A stretch of DNA of 64,000 nucleotides, taken from contig OY752147.1 in the NCBI GenBank assembly GCA_963573315.1, forward strand, positions 1,798,001 through 1,862,000. Direction: 5' to 3'. The position numbers and the translations under genes are program-made. Below the pieces are notes generated by a model. It was not told where the DNA came from, made no database searches, and saw nothing but the letters and a program-made list of their open reading frames with translations. How positions within the stretch are numbered: the first letter of the stretch is position 1; every line of letters starts with the position of its first letter. Shown here in pieces: positions 1-9,330 of this stretch. Source of the DNA: Entomortierella parvispora (lineage: Eukaryota; Mortierellomycota; Mortierellomycetes; Mortierellales; Mortierellaceae).

Positions 1-165
1 CCTTCTTCCCCCGGAATCATCAGCCACAACAACTCTTCTTGGGCGAGCTCCACGACAGGTTCGATCAGTAGCTGGGCAATGAGTACGGCAAGTAGCTCGT
101 TGTATAGTCCTAGAAGTAGTATGGCCAATGAAGAGCCAAGGCCTATCAGTGTAGAAGAAGAATGA
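1..165 (+). CDS. C-terminal end of an unknown serine-rich protein (partial)
   Basis: An open frame enters from the left edge and ends with TGA at 163-165. The 54 visible residues are rich in Ser, Thr and Ala, and end in a short acidic tail with three consecutive Glu. No domain can be recognised. The gene lies upstream of ELP1 on the same strand, so the 251 bases that follow must hold both its 3' end and the ELP1 promoter. It could also be the last exon of a larger gene. The call rests only on an open frame with biased composition. Confidence 0.45.
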   Translation, partial: PSSPGIISHNNSSWASSTTGSISSWAMSTASSSLYSPRSSMANEEPRPISVEEE

Positions 166-255
166 CTCCTGGTGTAACGATACAATAGCATCCTTCAAAG
201 AACAGAAAGAGACAAGGAGAGAAAGAAACAATAAGTAACATGTACAACACTATCA

Positions 256-265
256 GTCACGTGAC
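256..265. promoter_or_regulatory. Perfect palindrome GTCACGTGAC (bHLH E-box type)
   Basis: The ten-base palindrome GTCACGTGAC contains the CACGTG core bound by bHLH factors such as fungal Cbf1. It lies about 150 bp upstream of the ELP1 start codon. The match is seen directly; binding is inference. Confidence 0.4.
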
Positions 266-416
266 CCAAATGATGGGACTGTCTTTCCGCTCCTTCGGAA
301 AACACTGTCTGTAGCCTGGAGGCGCATATGCATCCTCACTCTTCTCAGCCCCATTCAGCACTGGCAATCTCGCTCCTCGGCAGTACCCACCATTCGAGTG
401 ACATCCTCTTGCCACG

Positions 417-3400
417 ATGAAGAACCTCACGCTCTTGTCACAGATTCATCTGGCACGGTTCGGGCGACCAGTGGGCAAGGACATTCACCACAGTGTCGAT
501 CCTGAAACGGGCAATGTCTATGTCGCTTACTCGACCGGACCAGCGGAGGGCGTCCTGGTCAGGATTTCTGATCTTCAGGTACATACAGGAGAATATTGGC
601 ATATATAAACAAGGATAGTAGACGTGGACCTGGAGGCACAACCCCCAAAAAATGTCAGCGGTTCATATCCTATCTATTTGGACCCAGAACGGATCAAATG
701 TCATCTTCATAAAATACTAATCCTCGCTCATTCTCTCGCTGTAGTCCCCTTTTCCAGAAATCAACGAGTTGGTCACTTTCCCACCCGAGAACGACGTGAA
801 CGCGGAGCAATGGGGACATGTTGTTGGCGTCAAATTCTTGGTCGACATTCAGGCCGTCTGCGTTATTTTTTCCCACGGAGATGTTGTCCTTTTTCACAAC
901 GAGGCTACCGAATCGGGCGACACTGTGAGTACTTTATCTTCTTTTTTTTTCTCGAGCATTGCGCAAAAGATATGGGGGGTTTTTTTTGGTCTGTTAAAAA
1001 ACAGCGGATGCAACGGATGGAGACTGATGGTTTTTCTCTTGATTCATGTTTTTTAGTTGGAGATTGTTGGCTCTGTCGATTCAGGAATCTCGTGCATGGC
1101 TTGGAGTCCTGACGAAGAACTCGTTGTCATGGTGACTGGTATGATCTCAATTCCTTTTTTTTTCTTATTGGAAGAAGCCGCCGAGATATCATGCTGAAAG
1201 ACAGCTACTAATTTCTTATTCTGTCGTCGACCACAGGCGAGGGATCTATTTTGGAAATGACCAAAGATTTTGATGTGATCGCCGAGAACCCTATTGATGT
1301 AGAGGAAGCTGGAGAAGGTAAAGATCTGGATATCATGATACTGAATTATGGACAACAACTCTGATGGATTGCGCAACTAACTCAAAAGTTCAAACGTCTT
1401 AGATGTCAGCGTTAATGTCGGCTGGGGCAAAAAGGAGACACAGTTTCATGGAACAGAAGGAAAGCAGGCAGCGCAACGCAAAGTCGATACCTCTGCATTC
1501 ACATTTTCTCCAGATGATGATAATCAACACAGGCTTTCATGGCGTGGTGATGGAACCTATTTCTGTTGCTCCTCCAAGGACTCCCGTCTCGGTAAGGGTC
1601 TTTAGGAAACCACAGTCATAATCATAGGCAGTGACTTACATCTTGTGCTAACGATCCCGCGCCGTTTACTTTTACCTGACTTGCAGGACGCCGTGTGATT
1701 CGTGTTTATAATCGTGAGGCAGTACTTCAAACTACAAGTGAGTCAGTGGATATGCTGGAACATGGACTTTCATGGAGACCATCTGGAAATTTGATTGCTT
1801 CGAGTCAAAGATTGCCCCACCGTCATGATATCGTCTTTTTTGAAAGAAATGGCCTGAGACATGGAGAGTTCACGCTTCGCGAAGGCAATGATGCCGTTGT
1901 CAAGGAGTTGGCGTGGAACTGCGACTCTACCGTTCTGGCTGTTTGGCTTGAGCGTGCGAGCGGATCGTGCATTCAACTCTGGACCATGAACAACTACAAA
2001 TGGTACATGAAGCAAGAGCTGTCTTATAACAGCGAGACTGGTTCCGCTGTGGCAAGCCTGCAGTGGGATGTCGAATCTGCGTTGTTGTTGCATGTCGTTA
2101 CGCAGTCAGGATCTTATCAACGTAACCAATATTGCTGGGACAACTACAACAACGAAAAGCTTAGCCCCGACAACCTTGGAACCGCGGCTGTAGTCGATGG
2201 AGCCAACTTGTTGGTGACGCCCTTCAGAATCATGAACGTCCCACCACCCATGAGTGCTTACACCCTGACGGTTCCTTTCGCCATCCAGCATGTTTCTTTC
2301 TCGACACAGGACGGAGGAGATGATATGGCTGTTCTGCTGGCGGACCAACGGGTGGCATTTTTTGAGAGAACCGAGACGACTGTTCGACCCTTGCCTGAGC
2401 CCAGGTTAGTGGGCCTGATCGACTTGGCAGATGTGCCTTCAGTAGCTGTTCGACAAATTGCCTGGGTTCGACCCGATACTCTAATTGGACTGCAGTACGA
2501 TAGTGACCTCTGTGCCGACGCTATTGTCATGGTCAAGCTTGCATTTGATGAAGAGACCAGGGCACCCAAGATTGTCTCCAAAACAGATGTGCCTTTGGAG
2601 GGCGTTTACCAGCGACTCTACTTCAATCAAACACATGGCGACATTTTGTTGCAACAGGTAGACGGCAATGTAATGTCGGTGCAGATTCAGGAGGGAGAGG
2701 ACATGCCGACTGTATCAAAGTGGATGGAGATTTCACGCTTGCCAGAAGGATGTCTTTGGATGGGTACCACTAGAATTGGTGCAGGCCGCGAGGAGTACCG
2801 GGAAAGGGCTGTGGTTGGATTGGCGCGGAACAACCGTCTCTATGTCAATGATCGCCTAATTTCATCCGAGACTACGTCTTTCTGTCTCCACAACCACTTT
2901 TTGATCTTTACGACTGCAACTCACTCGGCCCGATTCTTGCCGTTGGAGACCAGTCTTGCGGATTTCAAGATTGTCGACAACTCGATGTTGCCTTACGACG
3001 AATCCATCCGCCGCGTTGAGCGTGGATCCAAGATTGTGTTGGCGCTGCCTTACTCTGTGAACTTGGTGTTGCAAATGCCTCGAGGCAATCTCGAAACGGT
3101 GGCGCCACGAGCCCTAGTCTTGTCAGTGACTCGAGATGCCTTGGACAAGTGTGATTTCAGGACGGCGTTTGTCACCTGCAGGAAGAACCGAATCGACCTC
3201 AATATTTTGTACGATCACAATCCCAAGCTGTTTATGGAAAACGTTCCCGAGTTTGTGAAGCAAGTCAAGGAAGTTGATTACCTCAACCTGTTCCTGTCTT
3301 TCTTGCGCAACGAAGATGTTACTCAAACCCTGTATCCACTCTCGGGCTCTGGATCGACACTGAAGCAACAATTGCTCCCCCAAAGCACTCATATCATTCA

Positions 3401-5278
3401 GCGTTCCGATGGATCCAGAGGCAAATCTGCCGCGGCTTCTGCGGAGCAATCCCAAAAGGTTAACCAGATCTGTGATGCCGTTCGCAAGGAGCTCAATACA
3501 TTGGACCGCAAGACGTACATCAACTCTGTTCTGACGACGCATGTCCGCAAATCACCCCCAGATCTGGAGGCCGCGTTGTTATTGTTGGCTCAGCTCAAGG
3601 AGGAGGATCAATCGCTGGCAGAGGATGCGCTCAAGTTTACAATCTTTTTGGCCGATGTGGATCGTCTCTTTGATGTAGCCCTTGGCATGTACGACTTTGC
3701 GTTGGTGCTTATGGTCGCCCAATGGTCTCAAAAGGATCCTCGCGAGTACTTGCCCTTCTTGAATGAGCTCCGGACCCTGGAAAAGTACTATCAACGGTTC
3801 AGGATTGATGATCACTTGAAAAAGTACGAGAGTGCCCTGAAGAATTTGAGTCTGGCGGGCGAAAAGTACTTTGACAACTGCGTGTCTTATATCCGCCAAC
3901 ACAACCTGTTCCGACCTGCGCTGAAGATCTTTGGATCCAACGCTCTCAAGCACAAGGCAATCCTGCAGATCTATGGTGACAGTTTGTCGATTAATGGTGA
4001 CCATGAGCAAGCTGGAGTTGCCTACGCCATGGCTGGAGAAAAGGAAAAGGCGCTCGAGTCGTACAAGGAGGCAGGACTTTGGCGTGAGGCCGTGGTGATG
4101 GCACAACAACTCAGATATGAGCCCTCAGCAATGTCGTACTTGGCCCAAGGTTTAGCCGAGCGATTGAAGGTTGACAAGCGATATCAAGAAGCTGGCACTG
4201 TCTTGGCCGAGTATGCTCGGGATTCGGAAGAGGCCATCTCGGCCCTCCTGGAGGGACGCTTGTGGAGCGAGGCGATCCGGACAGCTTACTTTTATAACCG
4301 TTTGGACTTGATGGATACTCATGTGGCGCCTGGTATTGCAGATGGTCATCATGACCTGATGGAATCGATTAGGGAAATGCAGGATCAATTCGATAAGCAA
4401 ACAAGACGTTTGAAGGAAGTTCGGGATCAAAAGATTGAGAAAGCCTTGGCAGAGGCGGCCGAGGAGATGATGGCACCAGACGAAGGTCTGGATAACGTGG
4501 ATATGATGTCGGATACGACCTCGATGGCTTCTGGGTTCAGTCGATACACGGCAGCGAACACTGTCATCTCTAAGGCCTCCAACTCTTCGCGCTCGTCTTC
4601 ACAGTATGTTTATATTTTATGAGATCTTGTGGGTGGGATCGAGTTTTGAACACTCTGGAAAAACTGACGTGCGTTCCTTTTTTTTCATACTTTAGATATA
4701 CCGCTAGACTCAAGAAGAGAGCCGATAAGAAGCGTCAGAGAGGAAAGAAGGGCAGTGTATTCGAGGAAGAGTACCTGATCAACTCTCTAAGGAAGCTGAT
4801 TCTCCGCGTTGACACCACCAAACGTAAGCAAATTTTATTGAAGAGAAGTGCAGCAACAATATTTCTTGTGGGACAAAGAAACGAATCACTGATAGTACTT
4901 TGTCCATTTTTTCTATTAGCCGATGTTCACGCTCTTCTCAAGTGCCTGGCCGAGTCAATGTCGCTGGAGCGTGCTCGCGTGCTGCAGCATGAGTTCTCAA
5001 AGCTGCTCAAAGATATTGACACTCAAGGGCCCATCATCTTTATCCCTGCTCCTGAAGAATACCTAGCCAAGAAGAAGGCTGCTGAGGATGCCAAGACGGA
5101 GCGTAAAAAGCTGATCAAGCAGAACCAAGCCCAGGCACACCTCATGTCGCGTCACGAGGAGGCGGTAGCACAAGCCCAAATTTCCCAATTGGAAGAGATT
5201 GCAGAGCAGGATATCGCAGATATCTATGGCGAGATCCCTGTCATGTCAAAGGACACCTGGGATGTGGATCTTGTCTAA
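417..5278 (+). CDS. ELP1: Elongator complex subunit 1 (ELP1/IKI3)
   Basis: This is the scaffold subunit of Elongator, which modifies wobble uridines (U34) of tRNAs. Eight exons fit GT-AG junctions with continuous phase: 417-578, 745-924, 1057-1138, 1237-1317, 1403-1591, 1687-4603, 4696-4823 and 4920-5278. They give 1365 residues, a usual length for the family. The N-terminal half has the two beta-propeller WD40 regions of ELP1. The C-terminal half is helical and TPR-like (for example the block with [17 protein letters not shown]). A basic segment near residues 1205-1222, starting [19 protein letters not shown], matches the conserved tRNA-binding and nuclear-localisation region. The C-terminus ends in acidic and hydrophobic residues. 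The five 5' introns are short; the first is 166 nt. The start is the first ATG that gives the typical MKNL opening. The 3' end converges on ARFRP1. Confidence 0.95.
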
Positions 5279-6059
5279 CCAATTGACAGCATCTCACCCA
5301 CAAAAAAAGTAAACTCAACAGGAATAAAAAAAGTATTTGCATTTTTTTCAATTTCAGTGTGTTCCTGTGCCATCCCGGCAGAAGAATGACTGGTGCTAGT
5401 GAGGGCTGGGTGGAGCTGAAGGGGGTGGGGGGCTTTGTTCCCACGGGCGCTGAAGTAAACCTTGCACTCCCCCAAAGTCCTTGGGCGTATTCCTCTTCAC
5501 TTTGGTCAGAATCCTCCTGCCTTGTTCGTACATGACGGGGTTTCTTCAGAAATCAGTTTACGGCGAGCAGAATGAAATTGATAGGTTGCTAAAAGGCGGG
5601 TGCTGGCTCTCAATTGCAAGTACCACCAAGGTTTATCCTTATCAATGGATGATCCCTCCTGCCTGTGAGTGACGGGGTTTGAGAGGCAAAGGTAGAAAAG
5701 AAAGACCGCCCCGTGACTGCGATTGGTTTCTTTAATGAACCTTCCCTTCAAAGGAAAGATGATGATACACACTTTCTCGCTTTTTTCTGATCAACAGTCG
5801 TCCTGTCAAAGGGATGTGCTTAGGATTGCAGCGTGCGAGGCGAACCTTGTTATACACATCGCGCGCCATTGTGGTATTCTGATCCCCTCCTTTTTTTTTT
5901 CTTCTCTTTGTTTCTTCTTTCTTTCTCTTGAAGTCTGTGCTAAAATCCAAAAAAAAAAAAAAAAAAAAAAAAAGAACGCTGATTACAGGTCTATGTGGGG
6001 GCCATTTATTATTGTTGTCAGCCGGTTGTGCTTGTGTGAGAGAGGTATTGGGTGCTCTT
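5279..6059. other. Convergent intergenic region (ELP1 / ARFRP1)
   Basis: Both neighbours end here. It contains a 23-base A homopolymer near 5950 and pyrimidine runs. The open frames in it are short and have no family likeness. I see no gene. Confidence 0.6.
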
Positions 6060-6944
6060 CTATTGTGAGATGATGATCGGTGGCCGATTGACCTTGTTCC
6101 TCTGGACTCTCAAGAATAACCAGTCCACTGCATCTTTCACCCCGCTCCTAATAAGGACAAACAGAATGCAAAATGCAAGGAATCGTTAGTAAGAGCTCAA
6201 AAAAAAAAAAAAAAACCCCCCCAGGTGTTATGTCGTATTCTTACCCCTCCAGTGCAGATATTGGCAAGACTCTAGAATCGCGAGCGCCTAATCGTTCTGC
6301 GATTTGATTAAAGATCTCCTTGATCTCTTCTAGCTTCAAAGCCGTCGGTACATCCTGCTTGTTGGCCAACATCAGTACGGGGACGCCCTCGACTGTGTCG
6401 TCCAGGATCACCTTTTCTAACGCGTGCTTGCATTCTTCGATACGTTCTGGATCCGACGAGTCCACCACGAACACGATCGCGTGGCATTCCCGATAGTAAC
6501 GCTCCCAGATCGACTGTAAATCCGTCTGACCTCCCAAATCCTGGAAGTTTATCCTTGCGCCTCCAATATCAATCCTGCCAACTGTTTGCCAATTGGGGAG
6601 CATGAAGAGTAATTAATAAAGGCCGTGCAGTCATGATATGTGGGGGGAAAGACTAGAAAAAAACCTACTGTTGAGACCGACAGTGGGGGCGATTCTGTCT
6701 GGAGGAAGGCCTGGGACACCAAGAAAGAGAGACTTGATCCTTTCCAAGAGTGTCTATGAGCAAGGGAGGGGAAAAATTAGCAGGGTATCCTCCGCTTCGA
6801 TTTTTGCTCAATCGAGAATACAGGGCCCAGCACAGGCCTGTGCAGACTTACTGTCTTTCCAGCATTGTCGAGTCCGATGATAACAATGTAGTAGGCTTCA
6901 CGTCTCGTCAGATGTTTATAAAGTCCACTGAGAAATGAGTACAT
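6060..6944 (-). CDS. ARFRP1: ADP-ribosylation factor-related protein 1 (ARFRP1; yeast Arl3)
   Basis: A small Arf-like GTPase of the trans-Golgi that recruits Arl1 and golgins. Four exons on the minus strand, 6944-6852, 6753-6669, 6581-6245 and 6147-6060, give exactly 200 residues (human ARFRP1 has 201). Visible motifs: P-loop GLDNAGKT at residues 24-31; APTVGLN switch I region; DLGGQ switch II; NKQD guanine motif; SAL near the C-terminus. The N-terminus is MYSFLSGLYK with no Gly at position 2. It therefore cannot be myristoylated; this family is known to be targeted through N-acetylation of the Met-aromatic start. A good branch site, CTTACTAAC, lies before the last exon. The tail ends in RPPIIISQ. 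Confidence 0.95.
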
Positions 6945-7203
6945 TGTTGCTTTACTGTCTTTGAGTGGTCAAAAGGAATGAACGATGGAATGCGTGTGTG
7001 GGAGGACGCCAATGCAGTAAAGAGGGTATCAGGCTATCCAGTTTCTGTATCCTGTAGAGTGACGATGGTTGGCCAAGCTGGGTCTTGGGCGGTTCCTAGA
7101 GTGTTGCTGGCATGAGATGGTTTGACCGTTGAGATGGTGCACAAGAAAAATGCTCTGGCACTCAGTCCTGCAGGCAGGCGACATCTGATCCACGTGACTT
7201 TAG

Positions 7204-8553
7204 TTAGTCCTCTTGTCTCGGTGGTCGGAATGTGTCTTCAAAGTCTTTTCCAGAGAACTCGCCCTTCACTTCCTCAGCCTCGTAGTCGCCACTGTCACTC
7301 TCTCCACTGCTACTGCTGCTTCCAACATCATCCAGGTCCGTATCCCAGCCATCTTCCCATTCTTCTCCCTCGACTTTCAAGCCGCGGCTTTTCCAATAGC
7401 CGTGTCCATAGGTGCACAGAATCTCTTCGCCTTTTCGAATCCGCTTCAAGACTTTGCACCCCATGCGGACTTGACCCGTATCTGCATCTCGGTATAGATC
7501 CCATCCAACGTTCGGCCCTTGTTCCTGTGTCCTGATTCCCCGGAAATCATTCACGAATCGACCGTGGTTCCCATGCACAGAAGCATCCAGGTTGAGGTCG
7601 TTGCATAGGTAGAGCGTATGATCCGAGTCTGGGTCCGCAAACTCGTCTGGGACGACTAGCGAGATGTAGTCCAATAGATGTAGGCCGGGACGGAGAGTCT
7701 TTAATGCGAAAAGACCGTAGGACCCAAAAACTGGATGGTCCGGAGAGTCAATGTAACGAACCTCGTACAAGGGTTCCGCCGATCCCTCTGATGTGGTGGC
7801 TTTCGAGTCGGCGGTGAATACAAGTCCTGGAATAGCATGACCTATGGGTATCTTGTCGTATTCCTGCTCCTCCTCGTCGCGATCGTCGGTTACTATCGTT
7901 GTACCTTCATGCTCCTCCTCATCGCCATCGTCGGTTATTATCGTTGTACCTTCATGCTCCTCCTCATCGCCATCGTCGGTTACTATCGTTGTACCTTCAT
8001 GCTCCTCCTCATCGCCATCGTCGGTTATTATCGTTGTACCTTCATGCTCCTCCTCATCGCCATCGTCGGTTACTATCGTTGTACCTTCATGCTCCTCCTC
8101 ATCGCCATCGTCGGTTACTATCGTTGTACCTTCCTCTTCCTCCTCTTCGTAGCCACCTTCGTTCACGAGCAGTCTGAGGTCAGAAGAACTGCCAGCCCCA
8201 TTCTTTGTCTTCTCTGGATGGTCGGCGTCTCCTTTTCTTCTACCCTGGACGAGATCCAAGGTCGATTGATCGATGGAGGAATGATATTCGTAATCCACGA
8301 GATATTTGACATGAGCAGGCCAATTTGGAGGCAAGAACTTTGTCGAGTGGACAGCAGCACGCCTCTCTTCCTGGAGATCTGAGAGTGTGGCTTCTAGTGG
8401 CGTTTGAAGCGAGGTCAGACCGGCGCTCTCTGACTGCGACGGGCCATCTTTTTCGTGATGGTGGTGATTGGTGTTATTGTAACTACTATTGATTCTGTCG
8501 TTGATATTGCTGCTATATGAGAAAGGGGCACTCGAAGGATCCCTGCCGTTCAT
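7204..8553 (-). CDS. SET-domain protein with acidic tandem repeats
   Basis: A single open frame of 449 residues from ATG 8553. The N-terminal third is Ser/Asn/His rich. The centre holds six copies of a 15-residue acidic unit (GTTIVTDDGDEEEHE, with Val/Ile swaps). The C-terminal half is a SET-type methyltransferase fold: YGLFALKTLRPGLHLLDY corresponds to the entry strand, HGRFVNDFRG to the NH-binding motif, and GEEILCTYGHGYWKS to the final catalytic Tyr motif. No pre-SET or post-SET Cys cluster is visible, so the substrate cannot be told; histone Lys or another protein is possible. The same frame stays open upstream to 8736, but that longer start would overlap the divergent gene's ATG, so 8553 is preferred. 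C-terminal tail: Ser-rich, then acidic. Confidence 0.8.
   Translation of the reverse strand: MNGRDPSSAPFSYSSNINDRINSSYNNTNHHHHEKDGPSQSESAGLTSLQTPLEATLSDLQEERRAAVHSTKFLPPNWPAHVKYLVDYEYHSSIDQSTLDLVQGRRKGDADHPEKTKNGAGSSSDLRLLVNEGGYEEEEEEGTTIVTDDGDEEEHEGTTIVTDDGDEEEHEGTTIITDDGDEEEHEGTTIVTDDGDEEEHEGTTIITDDGDEEEHEGTTIVTDDRDEEEQEYDKIPIGHAIPGLVFTADSKATTSEGSAEPLYEVRYIDSPDHPVFGSYGLFALKTLRPGLHLLDYISLVVPDEFADPDSDHTLYLCNDLNLDASVHGNHGRFVNDFRGIRTQEQGPNVGWDLYRDADTGQVRMGCKVLKRIRKGEEILCTYGHGYWKSRGLKVEGEEWEDGWDTDLDDVGSSSSSGESDSGDYEAEEVKGEFSGKDFEDTFRPPRQED
7861..8130 (-). repeat. Six tandem 45-bp units in the SET gene
   Basis: Six in-register copies of a 45-bp unit. Copies differ by single bases that alternate Val and Ile. 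The last copy (plus-strand 7861-7905) has Arg for Gly and Gln for His. The unit length is a multiple of three, so copy-number change would not break the frame. Confidence 0.95.
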
Positions 8554-8735
8554 GTTGGCATCAATGAGCGCTCCGGTGAATGGCGATGGAGTATGACGAG
8601 AACAAGAATCGAGCTTATGGATGAAGGAAAAAAAAAAACATATAAAACACTTTTGCCACCAAAACGCTGCAAAGTCACACAGCGCTGCCCAGCAGCAACT
8701 TTGAATCTCTTTCCTCCACACCATTGCATTCACCA
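8554..8735. promoter_or_regulatory. Compact divergent promoter (SET gene / ASDURF-like gene)
   Basis: Only 182 bp separates the two start codons, so the genes must share a bidirectional promoter or overlap in their 5' UTRs. A run of ten A lies at about 8629-8638. No clear TATA box. Confidence 0.5.
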
Positions 8736-9156
8736 TGGAAGACCTTAAGAATAAGGTCAGTACTACTCTGCGCTAGACTAAAGCAGTTCTGTCAGGCCCA
8801 TTAACCTCCCGCTGGATTATGAGACTGAATGTAACTGTTCGTCCTTGGAAATGAATAGATTCACGAACTGGACATCTTGACCGACGAACTGTCCTCCTTG
8901 CGTCCCGCAGCTGTACGTCCAACATCCTGCCCCCAACTTCCTAATTCTTGACCAAAGTCTCGGGAAATTGTTTCTGGATTACTGAAATGTCTGTGGCCTT
9001 GATTACGCTTGAAATTCTTAGACTGTCTACTCTAAAAGGGTTCCCTCTTCCAAGCTGTTCTTTCTCGAAGAAAAGAACCAATTGATCGCCGACAAGAAGA
9101 GTAACGTCCAGAAAAGACAGCATGACATCGATTTGATTGAGTATTCGGTATTCTGA
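8736..9156 (+). CDS. ASDURF-like prefoldin-fold protein (small, three exons)
   Basis: Three exons, 8736-8756, 8859-8912 and 9022-9156, all phase 0 with GT-AG introns, encode 69 residues. The product is one short helical-hairpin protein: MEDLKNKIHELDILTDEL, then TVYSKRVPSSKLFFLEEK, then a charged helix. The pattern (KI-x6-DELS-x-L, a VY-basic stretch, then FFL followed by a charged helix) resembles animal ASDURF, the prefoldin-like subunit encoded upstream of ASNSD1 and found in the PAQosome/R2TP chaperone complex. Here it is a free-standing gene. I recognise it by pattern only; another small beta-type prefoldin is the alternative. The 21-nt first exon makes it easy for gene finders to miss. 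It converges on the GH47 gene, with 174 bp between stops. Confidence 0.7.
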
Positions 9157-9330
9157 CTCTACATGATTACCTTGCACCCAAATAGAAGAACTAGCAGACA
9201 CGAGGACACAGATTGCCTCCATCCCGGGACAGGCCCCCTCATAAACACTGATACCCCGCAAACTCTTCCAAACTCGCACAAATTGCATGTCTAATACAGC
9301 CCTTCAGACTGGAAATGTTGTTTTTTATTG

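Noticed and set aside
7837-8382. Repeat-rich plus-strand frame (ILLLLIAIVGYYRCTFM-like units)
   Set aside because: It is a shadow of the 45-bp acidic repeat in the SET gene; tandem repeats of length divisible by three open several frames at once.
8554-8736. Longer start for the SET protein at 8736
   Set aside because: The extra 61 residues are Cys/Phe/Trp-rich, include a poly-Phe run from an A tract, and overlap the start codon of the divergent gene.
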